Below, in pieces: positions 15,599 to 24,449 of a stretch of DNA of 64,000 nucleotides (its first letter is position 1; the number at the start of each line of letters is the position of its first letter). The stretch comes from Streptomyces albidoflavus (lineage in GTDB: Bacteria > Actinomycetota > Actinomycetes > Streptomycetales > Streptomycetaceae): assembly GCF_000719955.1 (NCBI RefSeq), contig NZ_JOII01000002.1, positions 62,001 to 126,000 of the forward strand. The letters are read 5' to 3'. The translations under genes were made by a program, and so were the position numbers. The notes below the pieces were generated by a model. The model made no database searches. It was given only the letters and a program-made list of their open reading frames with translations, and was not told where the DNA came from.

Positions 15599-18595
15599 AT
15601 GCTCTTACGGCCGTACCGCCGCTGCCGCAGACATCTCACCGGCCTGCTGGTCTCCACCTTCCTCGTCGGCACGTTCTCCGCCGTGCCGGCGGCCGCCGCC
15701 CCCGGGCCGCGCGACGAACTGCCGCCGCAGGAGCCCGGTGTCACCCTGCGCGTCTTCGACCTCCAGACCCCGATCGACGAACTCTGCGAGATCAAGGCCG
15801 GGCAGACGCCCAACGTCGACAAGCTGATGCCGGTGATCGACTGGAGCGCGACGGACGACTTCGGTGTCGCGGACCACTTCGTCTCCGAGGTCACCGCCAA
15901 CCTCACCGTCCCCGAGGACGGCACCTACGACTTCCGGCTGACCAGTGACGACGGTTCGCGGCTGCTGATCGGCGGCGACACCGTCATCGACCACGACGGG
16001 CTGCACGGCGCCGAGCCCAAGGACGGCTCCAAGGAGCTGGCCGAGGGCCATCACGCCCTGCGGATCGACCACTTCGACCGCACCAACGACCAGCAGCTCA
16101 CCCTGGAGTGGAAGCCGCCGGGCGCCGACGGCTTCACCGTCGTCCCCGACACCGTGCTGAGCACGGACGCGGACGTCGTCCGGGTGACGGCGCCCGGCCG
16201 CAAGGAGTGCGAGGGCGCCCTCGACTCGCCCGGTGACGGCCTGCCCCTCGACGGGGTCCACCCGGACTACGCCCTGACCGACCTGCGCCCCGACGGCTTC
16301 GAGCCGCAGGTCAGCGCGATGGACTGGCTGCCGGACGGGCGGCTCGCCGTGACCACCTGGGGCGGCACCGACAACACCGACGGCGAGGTCTACCTCCTCG
16401 ACCACGTCCAGGGCGACACCGGTCCCGAGGAGGTGACGGCGAAGAAGGTGGCCGAGGGGCTCATGGAGCCGATGGGCATCAAGGCGGTCGACGGCAAGCT
16501 CTACGTCTCGCAGAAGCACGAGCTGACCGAGCTGTCCGACACCGACGGCGACGACGTCACCGACGAGCAGCGGACGGTGGCGACCTGGCCGTACGGCGGG
16601 AACTTCCACGAGTTCGCCTTCGGCCTGCTCTACCAGGACGGCGCCTTCTACCTGAACCTCTCCGTCGCCATCGACTACGGCGGCGCCACCACCGACCCGC
16701 AGCCGGCCGAGAACCGCGGCACGACCATCAAGGTCGACAAGGAGACCGGGAAGGTCAGCTACCTCGCGGGGGGCCTGCGCACCCCCAACGGCATCGGCTT
16801 CGGCCCCGAGGGCGACCTGTTCGTCCTGGACAACCAGGGCGGCTGGCTGCCCTCCTCGAAGCTGCTCCACATCAAGCAGGACCGCTTCTTCAACCACTAC
16901 ACCAACCCGTCGGGCCCCTTCGACGACCAGCCGGTCACCAAGCCGGTGCTCTGGCTGCCGCAGAACGAGATAGCCAACTCCCCCAGCACGCCGTTGCAGT
17001 TGACGGAGGGCCGGTTCGCCGGGCAGATGCTGTTCGGGGACGTGACCTACGGCGGCATCCAGCGGGCGTACCTGGAGAAGGTCGACGGCGAGTACCAGGG
17101 CGCGGTCTTCCGCCTCACCCAGGGTCTGGAGGCGGGCGTCAACCGGATCAGCATGGGGCCGGACGGCGCGATCTACGCGGGCGGGCTCGGCGCGGGCGGC
17201 AACTGGGGCCAGGAGGGCAAGCTCACCTACGGCCTCCAGAAGCTCACGCCCAGCGGTGACAAGGCCTTCGACATGCTGGCGATGCGCGCGAAGCCGGGCG
17301 GTTTCGAGATCGAGTACACCGAGCCGCTCTCCGAGGAGACGGCCGCCGGCCTCGCCGAGAGCTACCAGATCGAGCAGTGGGCGTACGCGCCGACCGCCGA
17401 CTACGGCGGCCCGAAGATCGACGAGGAGACCCTGTCGGTCAGCGAGGCGACCCTCTCCGAGGACGGCAAGAAGGTCACCCTCTCCGTCCCCGGCCTCAAG
17501 GCCAACCGCGTCGTCCACCTCCGCTCGCCGCGCCCCTTCAGCTCCGCCGAGGGCACCGAGCTGTGGAGCACCGAGGCGTGGTACACCCTCAACTCCCTGC
17601 CGGGCGACCAGCCTCCGGCCACCCTGTACGAGGCCGAGGAAGCCGCGCTCACCGGCGGCGCGGGCGTCGACACCGAGCACGCGGGCTACTCCGGCGGCGG
17701 CTTCGTCGACAACTTCGGCGAGCAGGGCGCGTCCGTCGCCTTCGACGTGAGGGCCCCGAAGGCGGGCACGTACGACGTGGGGCTGCGCTACTCCAACGGC
17801 CCCGACCCGGCGCCGGGCACCAAGACGGTGAGCCTCCACGTCAACGGCGAGAAGGTGCGGCAGGCGGAACTGGCCTCCACCACCGACTGGAAGACCTGGA
17901 GAACCGCGACAGAGAAGGTGGAGCTGCGCGAGGGCCGTAACACCGTGGCCTACTCCTACGACGACGGCGACAGTGGCCATGTGAACCTGGACATGATCGC
18001 CGTCCACCCGGAGGGCGCCCGTATCCCGCTCTTCGACGGGACGGGCCAGGCGGCCTGGCAGCATCCGGACGGCCGCACCCCCGAATGGCCGGTGAGCGGC
18101 GGGGAGATGGAGATCGCCGGCGGGGACCTCCGCACCAAGCAGGGGTTCCAGGACTTCCGCGCGCACGTCGAGTTCTGGCTGCCGGAGCTGCCGCCGGACG
18201 TGACGGGCCAGGACCGCGCCAACAGCGGCGTGTACCTCCAGGAACGCTACGAGGTGCAGATCCTGGACTCCTACGGGGACACCACGCTCGCCGACGACGA
18301 GGCCGGGGCGATCTACACCAAGAAGGCGCCGGACGTGAACGCCGCCACGGCGCCCAAGACCTGGCAGACGTACGACATCACCTTCCGTGCCGCCCGGTAC
18401 GACGCCTCGGGCGAGAAGACCGAGGACGCGCGGATCACGGTGGTGTGGAACGGGGTCACCGTCCACGACGACGTGGCGGTGGACGGTCCGACCGGCGGCG
18501 GCGCGGCCGAGGACCCGACGACCGGGGCCCTGCGCCTCCAGGACCACGGCAGCAAGATCCGCTACCGGAACGTCTGGGTGGAGCCGCTCACCTAG
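15599..18595 (+). CDS. Secreted multidomain carbohydrate protein: PA14, sorbosone-dehydrogenase-like propeller, CBM, DUF1080
   Basis: 998 residues with AGGAGG before the ATG. A Sec-type signal peptide with Arg-rich n-region ends near AAAAPG. A PA14 domain (about 50-190; GTYDFRLTSDDGSRLLI) binds sugar. A six-bladed propeller region (about 210-560) shows the glucose/sorbosone dehydrogenase-like pattern LRTPNGIGFGPEGDLFV. A short domain follows, then a CBM6/35-like module (about 675-800; YEAEEAALTGG, GHVNLDMIAV), and finally a DUF1080 (3-keto-disaccharide hydrolase) jelly-roll domain (RANSGVYLQERYEVQILDS). It is probably extracellular and acts on oxidised glycosides. It is transcribed alone, and a hairpin follows it. 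Confidence 0.87.
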   Translation: MLLRPYRRCRRHLTGLLVSTFLVGTFSAVPAAAAPGPRDELPPQEPGVTLRVFDLQTPIDELCEIKAGQTPNVDKLMPVIDWSATDDFGVADHFVSEVTANLTVPEDGTYDFRLTSDDGSRLLIGGDTVIDHDGLHGAEPKDGSKELAEGHHALRIDHFDRTNDQQLTLEWKPPGADGFTVVPDTVLSTDADVVRVTAPGRKECEGALDSPGDGLPLDGVHPDYALTDLRPDGFEPQVSAMDWLPDGRLAVTTWGGTDNTDGEVYLLDHVQGDTGPEEVTAKKVAEGLMEPMGIKAVDGKLYVSQKHELTELSDTDGDDVTDEQRTVATWPYGGNFHEFAFGLLYQDGAFYLNLSVAIDYGGATTDPQPAENRGTTIKVDKETGKVSYLAGGLRTPNGIGFGPEGDLFVLDNQGGWLPSSKLLHIKQDRFFNHYTNPSGPFDDQPVTKPVLWLPQNEIANSPSTPLQLTEGRFAGQMLFGDVTYGGIQRAYLEKVDGEYQGAVFRLTQGLEAGVNRISMGPDGAIYAGGLGAGGNWGQEGKLTYGLQKLTPSGDKAFDMLAMRAKPGGFEIEYTEPLSEETAAGLAESYQIEQWAYAPTADYGGPKIDEETLSVSEATLSEDGKKVTLSVPGLKANRVVHLRSPRPFSSAEGTELWSTEAWYTLNSLPGDQPPATLYEAEEAALTGGAGVDTEHAGYSGGGFVDNFGEQGASVAFDVRAPKAGTYDVGLRYSNGPDPAPGTKTVSLHVNGEKVRQAELASTTDWKTWRTATEKVELREGRNTVAYSYDDGDSGHVNLDMIAVHPEGARIPLFDGTGQAAWQHPDGRTPEWPVSGGEMEIAGGDLRTKQGFQDFRAHVEFWLPELPPDVTGQDRANSGVYLQERYEVQILDSYGDTTLADDEAGAIYTKKAPDVNAATAPKTWQTYDITFRAARYDASGEKTEDARITVVWNGVTVHDDVAVDGPTGGGAAEDPTTGALRLQDHGSKIRYRNVWVEPLT

Positions 18596-18614
18596 GCCGA
18601 TGCCGGACGCCGGT

Positions 18615-18647
18615 TCCGGGGTGGCGGGCGCACGCCGCCGCCCCGGA
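18615..18647. terminator. GC-rich hairpin between convergent genes
   Basis: TCCGGGG (18615-18621) pairs perfectly with CCCCGGA (18641-18647) and the stem can be extended with a few more GC pairs. It lies between two convergent stop codons (18595 and 18660), the expected place for a bidirectional terminator. No U-run is present, which is usual in Streptomyces. Confidence 0.6.
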
Positions 18648-18659
18648 GCCGCGGCGTTC

Positions 18660-20141
18660 CTACCGGCCCGCGCCCACCGGCGCGGTACCGGCCTGCTGCC
18701 GCAGGGTCCCCAGCGTGGCGAGGGTGGCCACGGCGGGGCCGCGCACCGCACCCGCGCCGGCGATCTCCCGCACGGTCCGGCGCAGCCCCTCCTCCAGGCC
18801 GGTCATGGTCCGGCGGGCCTGCGGGGTGTCGACGTGGATGACGTTCATGTGCAGCCCCTCGTCGTCCCGCTGGAACCAGAGGCAGGCACCGTTGGCGCGG
18901 GAGGACCAGACGTGGGTGGTGGGCCGCCAGACGTCGTGGTGGGCGGCGCCGGGACTGCGGCGCATGTCGATGTAGGAGAAGAAGTTCACCGGGTACGGCC
19001 ACGAGGTGGCGGCGAAGTGCTCGGGGGCGAGCAGTTCCCAGGCCCGGACGAACGGCACGTCGACATGGCGGATCATCTCCGCGAAGGCGGCCTTCACCTC
19101 GGCGAGCAGGTCGGGCAGCTGTGCGCCGGGCCGGACCGGGAACTCGATGGGCATGGTGTTGACGAACCAGCCGACGGCGTGCCGCCAGGGTCCGTCGCCC
19201 CGTTCGCTGACCGGCATCAGTGCCCGGTAGATCTCGGGTCCCCCGGCCTCGCGCAGGGACCGGGCGAGCGCGGCCATCACGCCCATGAAGGGCTTGCCGC
19301 CGGCGTCCCGGCACTCCTGGTCGAAGGCGGCCGCTCCCCCGGCGTCCAGCAGGGTGCACGCCTCGTTGACGATCGGGTACATCCGGCCCGGCTCCACGCC
19401 GAGGTCCAGCGGGAACGGCGGGAAGAACGCCCCCGCCCGCTCGGTGTACGACCGCCAGTGGTCCAGCCGCGCGTCCTCGGCGGTCAGGGTCAGAAAGCGG
19501 CGGCGCTGGGTGTCGGCGAAGTCCAGGTAGCTGCCGGTGGGCGGCAGTTCCGGCTCGCGGCCGCAGAGGGCGGCGGAGTAGGCGTGGGCGATGTCGTGGA
19601 CGACGTTGGGCATGGAGACGCCGTCGCAGACGATGTGGTCGAAGGCCAGGTACACCGTGGTGGAGGACTCGCGGACCACGGCGCCCATCGCGAACAGGGG
19701 CCAGGCCAGGGTGTCGATGGTGGCGCGGAACCGCTCGGCCAGGAAGTCGCGGACCCCCTGGGTGGTGGTGAACTCGCCCAGTTCCGCCGCCTGGAGGGTC
19801 AGCCCCTCGGGCGGGTAGGAGGCGCAGGAGAGGTCGCCGGCCAGGCGCCGGAAGGCGCACCGAAGCACCTCGTGGCGGCGGACGAAGGAGAGCAGCGCCT
19901 CTTCCAGGGCCGCGTGGTCGAGCGGACCGGGCAGTTCGAAGGTCACCGCGATCCAGGAGGCCACCGGATCGGCCGAGTCGCGGCTCTGTTCGGCGGCGGT
20001 GAAGTGCTTGTCCTGGTTGAAGGAGGCCCGCCGGGCAGCGCCGGGCCCGTCACCCCCGTCCGGCGCGTCCGGCGAGCACAGCCGCCACTCGACCAGCCTG
20101 CCGGGGGCCGTATCGAGCGCCTCCAAGGGGAACTGCCGCAT
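18660..20141 (-). CDS. Stand-alone NRPS-type condensation domain protein (acyltransferase)
   Basis: 493 residues covering one complete condensation/PapA-type fold. The catalytic motif is FDHIVCDG at 167-174, so the second His (169) and Asp173 of HHxxxDG are intact but the first His is Asp. SYLDFADTQ and [12 protein letters not shown] are the later core motifs. No adenylation or carrier domain is fused and none lies in the window, so it probably acts as a free-standing acyl or peptidyl transferase. An Sfp-type transferase gene sits 2.3 kb away. The first about 45 residues resemble the N-terminus of condensation-like proteins beside Streptomyces conservative clusters. Substrate unknown. Confidence 0.87.
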   Translation of the reverse strand: MRQFPLEALDTAPGRLVEWRLCSPDAPDGGDGPGAARRASFNQDKHFTAAEQSRDSADPVASWIAVTFELPGPLDHAALEEALLSFVRRHEVLRCAFRRLAGDLSCASYPPEGLTLQAAELGEFTTTQGVRDFLAERFRATIDTLAWPLFAMGAVVRESSTTVYLAFDHIVCDGVSMPNVVHDIAHAYSAALCGREPELPPTGSYLDFADTQRRRFLTLTAEDARLDHWRSYTERAGAFFPPFPLDLGVEPGRMYPIVNEACTLLDAGGAAAFDQECRDAGGKPFMGVMAALARSLREAGGPEIYRALMPVSERGDGPWRHAVGWFVNTMPIEFPVRPGAQLPDLLAEVKAAFAEMIRHVDVPFVRAWELLAPEHFAATSWPYPVNFFSYIDMRRSPGAAHHDVWRPTTHVWSSRANGACLWFQRDDEGLHMNVIHVDTPQARRTMTGLEEGLRRTVREIAGAGAVRGPAVATLATLGTLRQQAGTAPVGAGR

Positions 20142-20283
20142 ATCGGATCGCCTTTCCGCTCAGAGCCGACCCGTGCTCAACGAAGCCGCCCCTGCTACGT
20201 CACGCGCCCCTCCTCACCCCGGGAGGTGCCACGGCACCCCTTTCGCAGGTACGTTCGGTCCGGTCCAGCAACCGAGGAGCCCG

Positions 20284-21498
20284 ATGAGGATCACCGACGC
20301 CCAGGTCGTCGTCACCAGTCCCGGACGGAACTTCGTCACGCTGAAGGTGACGACCGACGAGGGGCTGACCGGCCTCGGCGACGCCACCCTCAACGGGCGC
20401 GAACTCGCCGTCGCCAGCTACCTCTCCGACCATGTCGCCCCGCTGCTGACCGGGCTGGACCCGCACCGGATCGAGGACACCTGGCAGTACCTGTACCGGG
20501 GCGCGTACTGGCGGCGCGGCCCCGTCACGATGGCCGCGGTGGCCGCCGTCGACGTCGCCCTGTGGGACATCAAGGCCCAGGCCGCCGGGCTCCCCCTCTA
20601 CCAGTTGCTCGGCGGGGCCTGCCGCGACCGGATCGCCACCTACGGGCACGCGAACGGCCGCGACATCCCCGAACTCCTCGACTCCGTCCGCGCCCGGCTG
20701 GCCGAGGCGTACCCGGCGGTCCGCGTCCAGACCGGCGTCCCGGGCCTGCGCGCCGTCTACGGCGTCCACACCACCGACGGCGAGGGGGCGGCCGTCGCAC
20801 ACCAGCAGGCCCGCCCTCTCGTGGAGGACTGGGACACCGAGGCGTACCTGCGTCACCTGCCGGCCGTCTTCGAGGCCGTACGCGCCGAGTTCGGCCCCGA
20901 GCTGCCGCTCCTGCACGACGCCCACCACCGGCTCACCCCCGTCCAGGCGGCCCGGCTCGGCAAGGACCTGGAGCCGTACCGGCCGTTCTGGCTGGAGGAC
21001 TGCACCCCGGCGGAGAACCAGGAGGCGCTGCGCCTGGTCCGGGGGCACACCACGACGCCGCTGGCGGTCGGCGAGGTCTTCAACACCGTCCACGACTACC
21101 GGGGGCTCATCACCGAGCAGCTCATCGACTACGCCCGCTCCGCCGTCACCCACTTCGGCGGCGTCACCCCGCTCCGCAAGCTCTTCGACTTCGCCGCCCA
21201 GTACCAGGTCAAGGCCGCGATCCACGGGCCCGAGGACATCTCCCCGGTCGGCATGGCGGCCGCCCTCCACCTCGACCTGGCCGTCCACAACTTCGGCATC
21301 CAGGAGTACAGCGGCCACACCCCGCTCACCCACGAGGTCTTCCCGCACGCCTACACCTTCACCGACGGCCACCTCCACCCCGGCGAGACCCCCGGCCTCG
21401 GCGTCCGCCTCGACGAGGAACTGGCCGCCGCCCACCCCTACGAGGCGGCCTACCTGCCGGTCAACCGCCTCCAGGACGGCACCCTGCACGACTGGTGA
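20284..21498 (+). CDS. manD: D-mannonate dehydratase family protein (enolase superfamily, ManD/RspA)
   Basis: 404 residues, the family's usual length, with GAGGAG before the ATG. The enolase-superfamily barrel shows the ligands in order: [11 protein letters not shown] (metal Asp and the catalytic His of the ManD subgroup), FWLEDC (second metal Glu), AVGEVF (third metal Glu), and [12 protein letters not shown] (catalytic His and capping loop). [22 protein letters not shown] is the superfamily capping/barrel signature. The reaction of true ManD is dehydration of D-mannonate to 2-keto-3-deoxygluconate, but many homologues have low or shifted activity on other sugar acids. It stands alone, divergent from the condensation gene. 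Confidence 0.85.
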   Translation: MRITDAQVVVTSPGRNFVTLKVTTDEGLTGLGDATLNGRELAVASYLSDHVAPLLTGLDPHRIEDTWQYLYRGAYWRRGPVTMAAVAAVDVALWDIKAQAAGLPLYQLLGGACRDRIATYGHANGRDIPELLDSVRARLAEAYPAVRVQTGVPGLRAVYGVHTTDGEGAAVAHQQARPLVEDWDTEAYLRHLPAVFEAVRAEFGPELPLLHDAHHRLTPVQAARLGKDLEPYRPFWLEDCTPAENQEALRLVRGHTTTPLAVGEVFNTVHDYRGLITEQLIDYARSAVTHFGGVTPLRKLFDFAAQYQVKAAIHGPEDISPVGMAAALHLDLAVHNFGIQEYSGHTPLTHEVFPHAYTFTDGHLHPGETPGLGVRLDEELAAAHPYEAAYLPVNRLQDGTLHDW

Positions 21499-21616
21499 GC
21501 CCGCTGCCGGTGGCAGCTTCACGACGGGGGTGTACGCGACCGGTCCGGCTCCGTAGGCTCTGATCATGCGGGGGGCCGGACGTCGGCGTGCCCCACAGGA
21601 AAGGTACGGGGTAGGC

Positions 21617-22471
21617 ATGTCCGGGAGTCGCCGGCTGGTCGCGATCAGCGACCTCCACATCGGGTACGCGGAGAACCGCGAGATCGTGGAAGGGCTCCGC
21701 CCGGCGGGGGACGGGGACTGGCTGCTGGTCGCCGGTGACATCGGCGAATACGTCCGCGACGTGGAGTGGACGCTGACCCGGCTCGCCAGTCGCTTCGCCA
21801 AGGTGATCTGGACCCCCGGCAACCACGAGCTGTGGACCCCGCGCGACGACACGGTCCAGCTCCGCGGCGAGGCCCGCTACCAGCACCTGGTCGCGCTCTG
21901 CCGCCGCCTGGGAGTGGTGACGCCCGAGGACCCGTACCCGGTCTGGGAGGGGGAGGACGGTACGTCCGCGCTGGTCGTCCCGCTCTTCCTCGGCTACGAC
22001 TACACCTGGCGCCCCGCCGGGACCCACACCAAGGAGCAGGCGCTCGCCTACGCGCACGAGACCGGGGTGGTCTGCACCGACGAGTTCCTGCTGCACCCGG
22101 ACCCCTACCCGGGGCGCGACGACTGGTGCCGGGCCCGTGTCGCCCTCACCGCGCGCCGCCTCGACGCCGAGCGCGAGGGCCGGCCGACCGTCCTGGTCAA
22201 CCACTATCCGCTGGTGCGCGAGCCCACCCGGGTGCTGCACTACCCGGAGTTCGCCCAGTGGTGCGGCACCGAGCTGACCGCCGACTGGCACCTGCGGTAC
22301 GAGGCCGCGGCGATGGTCTACGGACACCTCCACATCCCCCGGACCACCTGGCACGACGGGGTCCGCTTCGAGGAGGTCTCCGTCGGCTACCCCCGCGAAT
22401 GGCGGCGCCGCACGACACCGCCGGGCACTCTGCGGAGCATTCTGCCCGCCCCCGCGAACCGAGGACGCTGA
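21617..22471 (+). CDS. Metallophosphoesterase (calcineurin-like)
   Basis: 284 residues from ATG 21617; an in-frame ATG at 21566 is an alternative with a weaker ribosome site. Binuclear-metal motifs are complete: ISDLHIG, LLVAGDIGEY, TPGNHELW, VLVNHYPL and VYGHLH. Substrate is not predictable; the family includes nucleotidases and phosphodiesterases. Its stop is followed after one base by the phosphopantetheinyl transferase start. This metallophosphoesterase-PPTase pair is a recurring arrangement in Streptomyces, so the enzyme may act on phosphopantetheine, 3-prime,5-prime-ADP (the transferase by-product) or a related compound; this is inference. Confidence 0.9.
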   Translation: MSGSRRLVAISDLHIGYAENREIVEGLRPAGDGDWLLVAGDIGEYVRDVEWTLTRLASRFAKVIWTPGNHELWTPRDDTVQLRGEARYQHLVALCRRLGVVTPEDPYPVWEGEDGTSALVVPLFLGYDYTWRPAGTHTKEQALAYAHETGVVCTDEFLLHPDPYPGRDDWCRARVALTARRLDAEREGRPTVLVNHYPLVREPTRVLHYPEFAQWCGTELTADWHLRYEAAAMVYGHLHIPRTTWHDGVRFEEVSVGYPREWRRRTTPPGTLRSILPAPANRGR

Positions 22472-22472
22472 C

Positions 22473-23153
22473 ATGCTGAAGACGATCCTGCCCGAGGGAC
22501 TGAGCGTGGTGGAGACCCGGGCGGACGTCCCGGAGTCCACGCTGTACGCGGAGGAGGCGGCGGTCGTCGCCCGCGCCGTGCACAAGCGCCGGGCGGAGTT
22601 CACCGCGGTGCGCCACTGCGCCCGGCAGGCCATGGCCGAACTGGGGGTGGCTCCCGCGCCGTTGCTGCCGGGCGAGCGCGGGGCACCGCGGTGGCCGGAC
22701 GGCGTGACGGGCAGCATGACGCACTGCGACGGCTACCGGGCCGCGGTGGTCGGCCTGGCCTCCCGGTTCAGGTCGGTCGGCGTCGACGCGGAGCCGCACG
22801 ACACGCTGCCCGACGGCGTTCTCGGCACCATCGCGCTGCCCTCGGAACGCGAGCGGCACACGGCGCTGCGCCGGGACCGTCCTGACGTGCACTGGGACCG
22901 GCTCCTGTTCAGCGCCAAGGAGAGCGTCTACAAGACCTGGTTCCCGCTGACCGGCCGATGGCTGGACTTCGAGGAGGCCGACATCACCCTGGCCCCGGGG
23001 GCAGGGCACACCGGAACCTTCACCGCCCGCCTGCTGGTGCCCGGCCACACCACCTCCGGGGACCCGCTGACCGGTTTCGAGGGACGGTGGACGGTGGCCG
23101 AAGGGCTGGTCTGCACGGCGATCGCCCTCCCCGCACCCGTCCCGCGGCCGTAG
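22473..23153 (+). CDS. 4-prime-phosphopantetheinyl transferase, Sfp/EntD type
   Basis: 226 residues. It transfers phosphopantetheine from CoA to Ser of carrier domains in polyketide and peptide synthases. The signature VGVDAEP followed by LLFSAKESVYKTWFP matches the (V/I)G(V/I)D...(F/W)SxKESxxK pattern, with the Mg-binding Asp and Glu present. GSMTHCDGY is the EntD-like substrate-positioning segment. It starts one base after the metallophosphoesterase stop with GAGGA overlapping the end of that gene, so the two are cotranslated. It is probably a broad-specificity enzyme for several clusters, since no carrier protein lies in the window. Confidence 0.93.
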   Translation: MLKTILPEGLSVVETRADVPESTLYAEEAAVVARAVHKRRAEFTAVRHCARQAMAELGVAPAPLLPGERGAPRWPDGVTGSMTHCDGYRAAVVGLASRFRSVGVDAEPHDTLPDGVLGTIALPSERERHTALRRDRPDVHWDRLLFSAKESVYKTWFPLTGRWLDFEEADITLAPGAGHTGTFTARLLVPGHTTSGDPLTGFEGRWTVAEGLVCTAIALPAPVPRP

Positions 23154-23166
23154 CGGCGCGCGCCGC

Positions 23167-23949
23167 TCAGCAGCCCTGCCTCCCGCACGCCCCGTCCGCC
23201 TCGGCCTCGCCGCCGGTGGGGACGTGCGGGTCGCGGTCGGTGAGGCAGTACAGGCTGCCCGCCGGGTCCCGCAGGACGATCCACTCCTTGCCCTCGGCGA
23301 CGAAGCGCGCGCCGAGCGCCTCGTGGCGGGCCCGCGCTTCGGCCGGGCGCAGCACGGCGAGGTCGAGGTGGGCGCGGGCGGGCTGTTCGTCGTCGAGCCG
23401 TTGCACGAGGAGGCGCACCGGCACTCCGAGCGGGGGCCGGAGCCGGTGGAACTCGGGCTGCCCGGTGAGCACCGGCCGCCAGCCGGTGAGCGCGGCCCAG
23501 AAGGCGAGTTCCCGCTCGTGGGCGGCGGGGCCGATGTCGAGGCAGACCTGGTCCAGGCGCTCGCCGGCGACCACGGGCGGCGGTGTCCGCTCCCCCGCCC
23601 ACGGCACGACGCAGAAGCCGAGCCCGGCGGGCGAGCGCAGCACACTGAGCCCGGGTTCCTCGAACGCCGTCGTGGCTCCGGTCTCCTGGGCGTGCCGTAC
23701 GAAGGCCGGGACGTCCTCGACGCAGAGGTCCAGGTGGGCGCCGCCCGGCCCGTCGGTGACGGTCTGGTGCTTGAAGGACGGGTCGGCGCCGCTGGGCGGG
23801 AGGAAGGTGACGAACTCCCCGTGCTCTCCTCGCGTGGGAGAGAGGGTGCTCCCGGTGACGGCCGCCCAGAAAGCGCGGACGGCCTCCTCCTGGGGCCGGG
23901 GCCGGTCGGCGAAGGCGTAGATCCAGCGGACGGCGGGCGGCGGGGTCAT
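23167..23949 (-). CDS. Two-domain VOC (glyoxalase/bleomycin-resistance fold) protein
   Basis: 260 residues with GGAGG before the ATG. Two tandem VOC units are visible: the first ends around residue 120 with LRSPAGLGFCVVPW, the second covers about 128-240 (LDQVCLDIGPAAHERELAFW, IVLRDPAGSLYCLTDRD). Each has the DPxG/SPxG beta-hairpin. Metal ligands are only partly conserved, so ligand binding or resistance is as likely as catalysis. The C-terminal GGEAEADGACGRQGC is Cys-containing and unusual. It is convergent with the transferase gene and transcribed alone. Confidence 0.85.
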   Translation of the reverse strand: MTPPPAVRWIYAFADRPRPQEEAVRAFWAAVTGSTLSPTRGEHGEFVTFLPPSGADPSFKHQTVTDGPGGAHLDLCVEDVPAFVRHAQETGATTAFEEPGLSVLRSPAGLGFCVVPWAGERTPPPVVAGERLDQVCLDIGPAAHERELAFWAALTGWRPVLTGQPEFHRLRPPLGVPVRLLVQRLDDEQPARAHLDLAVLRPAEARARHEALGARFVAEGKEWIVLRDPAGSLYCLTDRDPHVPTGGEAEADGACGRQGC

Positions 23950-24187
23950 CGGTCCTCCGGGGTCGGTGGCGTGGAGCGGGCGAAGACGTCTCGATGATCG
24001 CGTACGGCGGCCGGGCGGTCGCGGAGGCGAAGGACGACCGGCCGGGCCTTGGCGGTGACGGTGAGGGCGCGCCGGATCATCTCACCACCCTTGCCCGTGC
24101 GGGGCGTTGAGAGCGGACGGAACCGCGCGTCCGCTGGGCGAGACGGGACGTTGACACGGACATGGCCGGGTGGAAGGGTCCTGGGCC

Positions 24188-24280
24188 ATGCAGCCCCTCG
24201 GTGATCTTTCGGTCACGCTCGTGGAGCGCCGCCACGTCGATCTGGGACGCCTGGCGAGCGCCGTCTGTCGCTGCTCCTGA
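24188..24280 (+). CDS. 30-codon cysteine leader peptide upstream of the sulfatase
   Basis: A short frame, ATG 24188 to TGA 24278-24280, encodes 30 residues containing ERRHVDLGRLASAV and ending in CRCS. It resembles the short actinobacterial leader peptides I know (RRHVDL core, then Ser-Ala-x-Cys near the stop) that precede sulphur-metabolism genes and are thought to work by cysteine-dependent attenuation. A purine-rich GGAAGGG lies upstream. The peptide is followed by 169 bases with a hairpin and then the sulfatase start. The rest of the preceding gap (23,950-24,187) must hold the promoter; none is obvious. Confidence 0.72.
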   Translation: MQPLGDLSVTLVERRHVDLGRLASAVCRCS

Positions 24281-24449
24281 CGCTCCGCCCGCCCACCGCG
24301 CCGCCGGTTCCGCCGGCCAGGCCGTGGCGCGGGCCACCCCGCTCCTCCTTCCTTCTCCCCCCGGCCGCCTCGGTGAACGGGCCGTGCCCCCGCGCGGGCC
24401 CGGCGCCGCCGTGCGGGCGGGGCCCGCCGCACTGTCCGGAGACGCCGCC
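24281..24449 (+). promoter_or_regulatory. Candidate attenuator between leader peptide and sulfatase
   Basis: The segment contains a strong inverted repeat: GCGGGCCC (24394-24401) pairs with GGGCCCGC (24420-24427), placed about 20 bases before the sulfatase ATG, so it could terminate transcription or hide the ribosome site GGAG (24438-24441). A pyrimidine tract (24,346-24,360, CTCCTTCCTTCTCCCC) precedes it. Ribosome stalling at the two Cys codons of the leader could choose between structures; this mechanism is inferred. Confidence 0.45.

Noticed and set aside
15605..18751. An open frame of over 1000 codons on the minus strand opposite the PA14-propeller gene.
   Set aside because: It is the antisense shadow typical of very GC-rich DNA. 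The plus frame has a signal peptide, ribosome site and recognisable domains; the antisense protein is low-complexity.
23152..23167. Sixteen-base palindrome AGCGGCGCGCGCCGCT between the transferase and VOC stops.
   Set aside because: It has no loop and is made only of G, C and terminal A/T. It may help terminate transcription but is too short to call confidently.
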